Shown: piece by piece, positions 1-5,421 of the stretch
Numbering within the stretch: the first letter of the stretch is position 1
Layout of the letters: every line of letters begins with the position of its first letter
Notes under the pieces: model-generated
The model's input: the letters and a program-made list of their open reading frames with translations, nothing else
Told to the model about the DNA's origin: nothing
The model's database searches: none
DNA from: Acidocella sp. 35-58-6
GTDB taxonomy: Bacteria > Pseudomonadota > Alphaproteobacteria > Acetobacterales > Acetobacteraceae
Direction of reading: 5' to 3'
Assembly: GCA_002281005.1 (NCBI GenBank)
Contig: NCFD01000049.1
Location: forward strand, 1-7,497
DNA length: 7,497 nt
Position numbers and translations under genes: made by a program

Positions 1-754
1 CGAGCAAGTCGAAAAACGAATTCCAGGTTTCAAGAAACACCGGGCCGCAATGGTGTGAAATTGCCGGACTCCAGATCACCGGTGTGATAAAAAATGCGAT
101 TTGCATGACGCTGGCGACAAGCGGCAGCACATCGCGGTAGCGCGTGCAGAGCACCCCTAGGATCAGGCAAATAGCAAAGCCATCCACCAGCCAGAGTGCG
201 AAGCCAGGGATCAGCAGAAATGAAAACTTGCCCGGCATAATTCGTAGGATAAAAAACACCAACACAATTACTAGAATATTATGCAGCAGAACAAACACAT
301 TACGCACCACCACTCGAGCGGCATGCATTGATAAAGGCATCCGCATCGCTCGCAACATTGCTTCCTGAGTGGTGAAGCAGGTGCAGCCTTCTGCCACCAA
401 ACACGAGATAAATGTCCATAAAACCAGCGAAAGCGAGATAAATGGCAGGTAGGTTGTCAGCTCAATATCAAATAACTCGGAGTATAAAAAGCCTAGCGCA
501 AACACCATCATGCCGGTTGATATCGTTAGCCAGAATGGACCCAGAATTGAACCTCGGTATCGCAGTTTGATGTCAAAAACGCTCAAGGCCCAAACCAGCC
601 GCCATAGTGCCATGGTTTTGTTGAGATCCGCGAAGGCCATCGCCGCTCGCTCGCGCCAGCTTTGGCCAGCGTAGATTAGAAGATGCTCGGCCTGAACAAC
701 GGCGGGGTCCGCCATAGCGGCCGAAGGCGCGGCTTGCCGGAAGTTGAAGTTCAT
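1..754 (-). CDS. ABC-2 type polysaccharide export permease (Wzm/KpsM-like), 3' end cut by window
   Basis: Membrane subunit of an ABC exporter that moves lipid-linked polysaccharide (O-antigen or capsule type) across the inner membrane. 251 codons are visible with no stop, and I estimate some 30-40 residues are missing beyond position 1. After a polar N-terminus of about 55 residues comes the family signature DIKLRYRGSILGPFWLTIS (residues 61-79). Hydrophobic segments follow at roughly 74-95, 103-122, 152-171, 177-200 and 211-230. The loop CTRYRDVLP (203-211) and FFITPVIWSP (221-230) are also typical of Wzm/KpsM permeases. The ATG at 754 gives a sensible start but has no clear Shine-Dalgarno; a GTG lies two codons upstream and an ATG at 715. 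The ATPase partner is not in the window and could lie beyond position 1. G+C is about 51%, lower than the genes further right, which would fit an acquired surface-polysaccharide locus. The family call is firm; the exported polymer cannot be told. Confidence 0.88.
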   Translation of the reverse strand, partial: MNFNFRQAAPSAAMADPAVVQAEHLLIYAGQSWRERAAMAFADLNKTMALWRLVWALSVFDIKLRYRGSILGPFWLTISTGMMVFALGFLYSELFDIELTTYLPFISLSLVLWTFISCLVAEGCTCFTTQEAMLRAMRMPLSMHAARVVVRNVFVLLHNILVIVLVFFILRIMPGKFSFLLIPGFALWLVDGFAICLILGVLCTRYRDVLPLVASVMQIAFFITPVIWSPAISHHCGPVFLETWNSFFDLL

Positions 755-818
755 ATTCACGGGCTGGCGTTACCCGAATTACCAGGACGCTTCAACGCTG
801 TCCCGGACCTCACAGACG

Positions 819-1187
819 TTAATTTTGGCGCACGGGGTTGGTGCTGGCTGTCTCAATGACCGTGATTGGCGCGCCCGGAGCCAGGTTCGGGGTGGGGTCA
901 GCTTGCATGGCCGAGATGGCATTGCCGTCTTTTTTGACGATCACCACCTCCGCGCGTTGTGTCGGCTGGGCAGGCAACGGCTCATGTAATGCCGATAATA
1001 CCGCATTGACGCCCAGGCTGTTGCTGTCTGTGACACGCACGGCGGCAATAACCCCGGTGGTGGCGGCGCTGGTTGCCGCAACGGGCAGGGTGGCTGAGGG
1101 CGATGGCGGGGCGGGTGGGGCCGCGCAACCGCTAACAAGCGGGAAAAAACCTGCCACAATTAAGGCCGCACGGTAGGTGTTTTTCAC
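819..1187 (-). CDS. Small SlyB-like outer-membrane lipoprotein without a glycine zipper
   Basis: Predicted lipoprotein of 122 aa. A short basic start (VKNTYR) leads into a hydrophobic stretch and the lipobox LVSGC (residues 17-21), with Cys21 the lipidation site. An Ala/Pro-rich tether covers about 22-43. The folded part starts GVIAAVRV (45-52) and ends with EVVIVKKDGNAISAMQ (80-95) and LAPGAPITVIE (102-112). This matches the two ends of E. coli SlyB as I recall it (GTIVNVRP near the N-terminus, then VELEIRKDDGNTIMVVQ and a SPGQRV segment). The glycine-zipper block that SlyB has in between is replaced by about 27 unrelated residues. I chose the GTG at 1187 because TTGGAG lies 9 nt upstream and the signal peptide then has normal length; the frame stays open upstream to an ATG at 1244. 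The stop is 64 bp before the permease gene in the same orientation, so co-transcription is possible. Function is unknown beyond the likely envelope location. Confidence 0.72.
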   Translation of the reverse strand: MKNTYRAALIVAGFFPLVSGCAAPPAPPSPSATLPVAATSAATTGVIAAVRVTDSNSLGVNAVLSALHEPLPAQPTQRAEVVIVKKDGNAISAMQADPTPNLAPGAPITVIETASTNPVRQN

Positions 1188-1217
1188 AATCGACCACTCC
1201 AAGTACATTAAAATATA
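1179..1217 (-). promoter_or_regulatory. Start region of the SlyB-like gene: possible -10 box, RBS and GTG start
   Basis: Reading the minus strand, TATATT (1217-1212) could be a -10 box. It is followed by TTGGAG, a 9-nt spacer and the GTG start at 1187. No convincing -35 box sits at the right distance, so the promoter part is weak. The Shine-Dalgarno plus GTG is the reason for the start choice. Confidence 0.35.
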
Positions 1218-1286
1218 GTTACCATGGTGCGTCGTTGGCAGCATAGGGTTAATTCAGCCGGCCGCGAGGTCACGGGACCGACGATT

Positions 1287-1314
1287 TTGATTGCAGATAA
1301 TTCCTTTATAGTTT
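1287..1314 (+). promoter_or_regulatory. Weak candidate promoter for the SLT-SPOR lipoprotein gene
   Basis: TTGATT (1287-1292) and TAGTTT (1309-1314) are 16 nt apart and lie in the AT-richer part of the spacer between the divergent lipoprotein genes. The match to a sigma-70-type promoter is only partial. The rest of this spacer (1188-1397) shows no gene or obvious operator. Confidence 0.2.
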
Positions 1315-1397
1315 AGTCGGTTGTAGTCTATACCTGAGATTACCCCTTAACTGATCAATCCAAGCTGATGTTTTGCCTTTGGAGGCCTGTTTTTAGT

Positions 1398-2621
1398 ATG
1401 CCAACCGATCATCGCGGGCGTTGCAAATCTGTGCTGCGGGTCACCGTCAGTTTTGCCAGCTTGGCGTTGCTGACCGCCTGCGCCGGTGGCAGCAAAGTGG
1501 CAACCGGCCCCTCGACCGATTATTATCTATCGCATGCGGCGGGTAACTACACGCCACCTGGTCCACCGGACGACCCTTGGGGGCCTTACATTAAAATCGC
1601 GGCCGGCCGGTTTGACGTGCCTGAGCAGTGGGTGCGCCAAGTGATGAAGGTGGAATCCGGAGGGCACCAATACATCGGCGGGCAGCTTACCGTGTCATCG
1701 TCCGGGGCGATGGGTTTGATGCAGTTGGAACCTGAAACCTATCAGGAGATGGCATCGCGCTATGGGCTTGGGTCTGACCCCTTCAACCCGTATGACAATA
1801 TCATGGCCGGTACGGCTTATATTCACGAGATGTACTCGGTTTATGGCTCGCCGGGGTTCCTGGCCGCCTATAATGCCGGGCCGGGGCGGTTGGATTCCTT
1901 TGAAAATTATCACCAGCCGTTGCCGCATGAGACCACCAATTACGTGGCGATGATCGCGCCGCGCATTCAGGGTTATTACCCGCAACACCGCTCTGAGGCT
2001 GACCAGTTGGCGCTGAATACCATGCCGATGAGTTCTGGCAGCGGAATTTTGCCTCCCGGTGTGGCCCCGGCCCCTTACCCGACGCCAGATACCCCGAGCA
2101 CACCGTTGGCACCGGTTGAGGTGGCTGATTTGGCACCACCGCCCTCTAACCAGTCCGCGATGTATACGCCCGGCCCGGCACCAAGCGCCCCCGCGCCGCA
2201 ACCGCCGCCGCATGGGTCTGGTTTCTCATTTATCCCCTCGGCGATGGCTGATACGCCGCCCCCGCACATGCAATTGCCGCCGCCCGCCCCTCCGCCAGTC
2301 CGGCAGGCCGTGTATGCGCCACCGCCCGTTCACGAGATGGCCTCTAGCGGTGCAGGTGGCGGCACAGGAGGCTGGGCGGTGCAGGTTGGCGCCTATAATA
2401 CTGTCGACAAAGCCAAGGCGGCGTTGGGGATAGCCGAGCTTTCGGCCGTGCAGATGTTGCTTCACGGCAAGCCGGTTGTGGCTTCAGTAAATAACGGTCT
2501 TGGCACTATCTATCGCGCCCGGTTTGTGGGATTGCCGCACGACCAAGCGGTTGATGCTTGCCAGCGGCTTTCGGGTGGCCCGACTGGTTGCGTGATTTTG
2601 TCGCCGGACGCGCAGTCTTAA
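1398..2621 (+). CDS. Lytic transglycosylase lipoprotein: SLT domain, proline-rich linker, SPOR domain
   Basis: Predicted peptidoglycan-cleaving lipoprotein of 407 aa. The signal peptide ends in lipobox LTAC, with Cys28 lipidated. The SLT (lysozyme-like) domain spans about 58-190. Its catalytic Glu should be Glu86 in KVESGG, followed by GAMGLMQ (103-109) and AAYNAGPGRLD (156-166), all hallmarks of family 1 lytic transglycosylases, which cut MurNAc-GlcNAc bonds and leave 1,6-anhydroMurNAc. Residues about 207-320 are a low-complexity Pro/Ala/Ser linker. The C-terminus (GWAVQVGAY from 325 to about 402) is a SPOR domain, a fold that binds denuded glycan strands at division sites, with two Cys in its last part. 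Starts: ATG 1398 gives a normal signal peptide and has GGAGG 12 nt upstream; ATG 1368 (417 aa) has no visible RBS and adds MFCLWRPVFS. It is transcribed away from the SlyB-like gene and ends at a strong terminator. A role at the septum is inferred from SPOR, not shown. Confidence 0.9.
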   Translation: MPTDHRGRCKSVLRVTVSFASLALLTACAGGSKVATGPSTDYYLSHAAGNYTPPGPPDDPWGPYIKIAAGRFDVPEQWVRQVMKVESGGHQYIGGQLTVSSSGAMGLMQLEPETYQEMASRYGLGSDPFNPYDNIMAGTAYIHEMYSVYGSPGFLAAYNAGPGRLDSFENYHQPLPHETTNYVAMIAPRIQGYYPQHRSEADQLALNTMPMSSGSGILPPGVAPAPYPTPDTPSTPLAPVEVADLAPPPSNQSAMYTPGPAPSAPAPQPPPHGSGFSFIPSAMADTPPPHMQLPPPAPPPVRQAVYAPPPVHEMASSGAGGGTGGWAVQVGAYNTVDKAKAALGIAELSAVQMLLHGKPVVASVNNGLGTIYRARFVGLPHDQAVDACQRLSGGPTGCVILSPDAQS

Positions 2622-2633
2622 GACTCACGATCC

Positions 2634-2649
2634 GGCACCGCCCAGTGCC
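2634..2649 (+). repeat. Small hairpin GGCAC-N6-GTGCC after the SLT-SPOR stop codon
   Basis: Perfect 5-bp arms (2634-2638 and 2645-2649) lie between the stop codon and the terminator hairpin. It has no T run of its own. It could stabilise the 3' end of the transcript or be chance. Confidence 0.3.
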
Positions 2650-2652
2650 CGC

Positions 2653-2688
2653 AAAAAAAGGCAGTTGGTTTTCACCGCTGCCTTTTTT
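2653..2688. terminator. Bidirectional Rho-independent terminator between convergent genes
   Basis: The hairpin has GGCAG (2660-2664) pairing with CTGCC (2678-2682), an inner GGT/ACC pair and a TTTC loop. It is flanked by a run of seven A (2653-2659) and a run of six T (2683-2688), so either strand reads as stem plus U tract. It lies 31 nt after the plus-strand SLT-SPOR stop and 55 nt after the minus-strand Bug gene stop, where it can end both transcripts. Confidence 0.88.
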
Positions 2689-2743
2689 GTTGGAACGCCG
2701 AACACACGCTAGTTGTGTAAAGCTGGTTTAATGTCTTCGCACT

Positions 2744-3715
2744 CTAGGGGGCAGCCAGGAAGCCCTTGTAGGTTTCCAGCAGGTGCTCTTGCTCCGCAAT
2801 CATCGCCAAAGTTTCCTGCTGGTCCATCGGGTACAGAGTGGTTTGGATTTTTGCAGCCCAGGCCTGAACTTCAGGTGACTTCACAGCGGCCACCAAGGCA
2901 GTGGAAAGCTTCGTTGCGATCTCCGGCGGCAGGTTTGGCGGCGCCACCACGGTACGGAATTGGAACAACTTGCCGAGGTTCGGCTGGTTCACTGACGTTG
3001 CATCCTCAATACCTGGCACCGGCGATTTATCGGCAAACACGAACATTAATCGCATTAGCTTGGATTTTGCCATGTTGGCAATTGAGGCCAGCGAATGCAC
3101 GGTTACATCCACGTCGCCGCGCGCCACTGCAATCATCGAGCTGACCGACCCTTCATAGCCGCTGACAATCGTTACATTGAGATTGAATACGCCAGCGATA
3201 ATCTTGCTAACCAGATAATCAGCCGAGGCCTTGCCCGAAGAGGACATTTTGATAACGCGCTGCTTGGAGAGCGCCTGCAAATCCGCAATTGTATGGATCG
3301 GGCTATTGGCGGCCACCGCGAGGCCTAAGGTGTCGCGGCCAAGGTTCGCCAGCCACGTCATTTTATTCACATCGAAACCAGGCTTGGGCTTCACATGCAG
3401 CAGGCCCGGCAGGTTGGCGATACACATATTGTAGCCATCCGGCGGATCCATACTGAGTGTGAATACAGCTTCAGCGCCGGCGGCACCTGGCTGGTTGATG
3501 GGTTCAACATTGACGCCCAGGCTCTTGGTTAAAACGCCACAGAATTCCCGCACGTAGGAGTCAAAGTCACCGCCCGCCGCATAGGGCACGATGAAGTTGA
3601 TGGTGTGGTCTGGAAACTGCGCGGCACAAGCCCGTCCGCCTCCCGCCAATAACATACCTGCGCTGGCGGCGAGTCCAAGGCCTTGGCGGCGGGTCAGGCT
3701 GGTCAGATTCGTCAT
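2744..3715 (-). CDS. Tripartite tricarboxylate transporter-type periplasmic binding protein (Bug/TctC family)
   Basis: Extracytoplasmic solute receptor of 323 aa, the usual size for the family. The signal peptide (about 1-31) contains twin arginines in LTRRQGLGLAA, a partial Tat motif with Gly where Phe is usual, and a cleavage site near ACA-A. The Bug signature follows: INFIVPYAAGGDFDSYVR (39-56) with the conserved Asp, NQPGAAG (74-80) and PPDGYN (91-96). TctC-type receptors deliver carboxylates such as citrate to the TctA/TctB membrane pair, but neither partner is in the window. Orphan Bug genes are common and some act in sensing. The ATG at 3715 has GGGAG 6 nt upstream. The gene lies 75 bp downstream of an MFS transporter gene on the same strand, so they may share a transcript. 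The ligand cannot be read from sequence. Confidence 0.93.
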   Translation of the reverse strand: MTNLTSLTRRQGLGLAASAGMLLAGGGRACAAQFPDHTINFIVPYAAGGDFDSYVREFCGVLTKSLGVNVEPINQPGAAGAEAVFTLSMDPPDGYNMCIANLPGLLHVKPKPGFDVNKMTWLANLGRDTLGLAVAANSPIHTIADLQALSKQRVIKMSSSGKASADYLVSKIIAGVFNLNVTIVSGYEGSVSSMIAVARGDVDVTVHSLASIANMAKSKLMRLMFVFADKSPVPGIEDATSVNQPNLGKLFQFRTVVAPPNLPPEIATKLSTALVAAVKSPEVQAWAAKIQTTLYPMDQQETLAMIAEQEHLLETYKGFLAAP

Positions 3716-3732
3716 GGTACGCTCCCGTAAAA

Positions 3733-3747
3733 GTGCGTATATCGCAC
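3733..3747. promoter_or_regulatory. Inverted repeat GTGCG-TATAT-CGCAC in the leader of the Bug gene, possible operator
   Basis: Perfect 5-bp arms around an AT-only centre lie 18 nt upstream of the Bug start codon, in the spacer after the MFS gene. The form fits a binding site for a dimeric repressor, or a small RNA hairpin close to the RBS. No regulator gene is present in the window to pair it with. Confidence 0.35.
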
Positions 3748-3790
3748 AAAAGTTATGTTATTTTGACCTTCCCATAGAGTGCCGGGTGCG

Positions 3791-5236
3791 TCAACGGCTA
3801 TGCTGGGCTGCTGGTGGGCTAACGCGGTCCGCCAGTTCAGCGCCTGCGTCGAGCGGTAATTGCCAGAACAGCAACAGTGAGAGAGCTGAGATACCGCCCA
3901 AAACACAAAAGGCGACCGAAAATGCATGTACGGTCAAATGTGCACCGCCGTTTCCCGCCAAGCCTAAAATCAGGGCCGCCAAGGCCACGCCGGCAACCTG
4001 TGATATCCGCTGCGCCATCTGACTCATGCTGGTGGCATCGCGCATTTGCACATTGTTGACCTCAGCAAAGGCGATCGTGTTGACGCTGGTCATTTGCAGC
4101 GACCGGAATACCCCGCCACCAAAAATAACGGCCATCATGAACAGCCGCGATGTGGATTGATCGAACGAGCCGTACATGAACATAAACCCGGCAGTGATGA
4201 GTGCATTCCAAATGAGAATATTACGGAACCCAAATTTTTTGATCACCCGCCGGGAGATACTACGCATACCAAATGACCCAGCCGACGAGATAAACGTAAT
4301 GGTACCTGATTTCAGCGGCGAATAACCAAAGCCCACCTGCATCAGCAATGGCAGCAAAAACGGAATTGCCCCGAAGCCGAGCCGGAATATGCTGCCACCC
4401 GTTACACTGATCCGAAAACTTGTGAGACGGAACAGACGTAAATCCAGAATTGGGTTGCTGACGATTCGGCTATGAACGTAATAAATAGCCAGCGTGATAA
4501 GCCCGGCAAACAGCAGGCCAAGTGGCATGATGTTGTCACCAAGCTGGCTGGAGACGGAATCAAGTGCGGCCATTAGGCAACCAAATCCGAAGCCCGTTAA
4601 AACAAACCCCCGCCAGTCGAAGGCGTTCACCTCGGCTTTGTTCAAATCTCTGATAAATTGCAGTGTTAAAACGATCCCTAATATACCGGCAGGGACATTG
4701 ATCCAGAAAATCCAGCGCCATGAAATGAAGCTGGTAATCGCGCCCCCCAGCAGCGGCCCGGCGGCCGGGCCGATGATGGCGGTCATGTTCATCAACACCA
4801 TCGCGGATAGTAGTTCGTTTTTTTCGACCGATCGCACCAGTATCAGCCGTCCCACCGGCACCATCATGGCGCCGCCTAACCCCTGAATGACCCGCGCCGC
4901 CACCAGGGTGGTGAGGTTAATGGAGACACCACATAGAACAGAGCCTAAAGTGAACAATCCTATGGCGAGACAGAATATCCGCCGCGGCCCAAATTTGTCA
5001 GCAACCCAGCCGCTCATGGGCAAAAAAATCGCGAGTGACATCAAATACGATGTGATGGCCAAATGCAGCTTCAGCGGTGTCACCCCAAGCGAGCCGGCCA
5101 TCGAGGGCAGTGAGGTTGCCAGCGCGGTCGAGTCCATTTGCTGCATGAACAGGGCGCAGGCCACAATCAGTGGCACAATTTTACGCGTGGGCAACGCCAA
5201 TTTGGACTCCTCAACAGGCGAACCAGTGTATGGCAT
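3791..5236 (-). CDS. MFS transporter, DHA2 (14-TM) family, MdtD/IceT-like
   Basis: Proton-driven efflux transporter of the inner membrane, 481 aa, close to the 471 aa of E. coli MdtD. TM1 carries the conserved Asp35 in QQMDST. The TM2-3 loop has motif A GWVADKFGPRR (76-86). RVIQGLGGAMMVPVGRL (115-131) is motif B and matches MdtD almost letter for letter as I recall it. GPAAGPLLGG (156-165) is motif C. SPLKSG and GSFGMR in the second half also follow the MdtD pattern. MdtD was named a putative multidrug transporter, and its Salmonella homologue IceT is reported to export iron-citrate, so the substrate here is open. Start choice: ATG 5236, with a TTG at 5245 just upstream. A TTG at 5200 has GAGGAG 6 nt upstream and would give a shorter N-terminus closer to MdtD. 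Sampled stretches are below 50% G+C, lower than the genes to the right. It may be co-transcribed with the Bug gene 75 bp downstream. Confidence 0.92.
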   Translation of the reverse strand: MPYTGSPVEESKLALPTRKIVPLIVACALFMQQMDSTALATSLPSMAGSLGVTPLKLHLAITSYLMSLAIFLPMSGWVADKFGPRRIFCLAIGLFTLGSVLCGVSINLTTLVAARVIQGLGGAMMVPVGRLILVRSVEKNELLSAMVLMNMTAIIGPAAGPLLGGAITSFISWRWIFWINVPAGILGIVLTLQFIRDLNKAEVNAFDWRGFVLTGFGFGCLMAALDSVSSQLGDNIMPLGLLFAGLITLAIYYVHSRIVSNPILDLRLFRLTSFRISVTGGSIFRLGFGAIPFLLPLLMQVGFGYSPLKSGTITFISSAGSFGMRSISRRVIKKFGFRNILIWNALITAGFMFMYGSFDQSTSRLFMMAVIFGGGVFRSLQMTSVNTIAFAEVNNVQMRDATSMSQMAQRISQVAGVALAALILGLAGNGGAHLTVHAFSVAFCVLGGISALSLLLFWQLPLDAGAELADRVSPPAAQHSR

Positions 5237-5320
5237 TCTCGGCAATATGTAGAGAGTGCGGGGCGGCAGACGAACGGCTTTTGCGTGAAACCGCCTAATG
5301 CCGCCGGATTTAAGGTTCCG

Positions 5321-5349
5321 TTGTCATGGGGAATGCCGCTATAGATAGC
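5321..5349 (+). promoter_or_regulatory. Possible promoter and inverted repeat upstream of the DUF3422 gene
   Basis: TTGTCA (5321-5326) matches five of six bases of a -35 box. GATAGC at 5344-5349 lies 17 nt further but is a poor -10. The inverted repeat GCTAT-AG-ATAGC (5338-5349) overlaps this position. Transcription starting near 5356 would exclude the upstream ATG at 5326 and fit the TTG start at 5419. The remainder of the spacer between the divergent MFS and DUF3422 genes (5237-5418) shows nothing else I can name. Confidence 0.22.
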
Positions 5350-5403
5350 GAGAGCCAAATGGGCGGGTGCGTGGAGCTACGCGTGCCGCAGACCCGGACA
5401 GGG

Positions 5404-5421
5404 AGAGGAATAATCTCGTTG
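5404..5421 (+). promoter_or_regulatory. Ribosome binding site that sets a TTG start for the DUF3422 gene
   Basis: AGAGGAA (5404-5410) is a good Shine-Dalgarno 8 nt before TTG at 5419. The frame is open upstream to an ATG at 5326, but that start has no comparable site and would add 31 residues of non-conserved character before the family signature. Confidence 0.6.

Noticed and set aside
144..368. 74-codon plus-strand open frame opposite the ABC permease
   Set aside because: It is antisense to a clear Wzm/KpsM-like permease, and its composition has no domain signal.
838..1176. 112-codon plus-strand open frame opposite the SlyB-like lipoprotein
   Set aside because: The minus-strand product has a signal peptide, lipobox and family-like strands; the plus-strand product has none.
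1695..2213. 172-codon open frame on the minus strand inside the SLT-SPOR gene
   Set aside because: It lies wholly antisense to a gene with clear SLT motifs, its product is Arg-rich without recognisable motifs, and the open frame follows from GC-rich codon bias.
2615..2624. 10-bp palindrome GTCTTAAGAC spanning the SLT-SPOR stop codon
   Set aside because: Palindromes this short occur by chance, and nothing else marks it as a site.
2702..2718. Short inverted repeat ACACA...TGTGT between the terminator and the Bug stop codon
   Set aside because: A 5-bp AT-containing stem without a T run is too weak to call a terminator or site.
2713..3144. 143-codon plus-strand open frame opposite the Bug gene
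   Set aside because: It is antisense to a confident Bug gene, starts beside the terminator and has low-complexity Pro/Arg/Ser-rich content.
4494..5252. Two consecutive plus-strand open frames (130 and 121 codons) opposite the MFS gene
   Set aside because: They are the reverse complement of membrane-protein codons, with no RBS pattern or domain signal.
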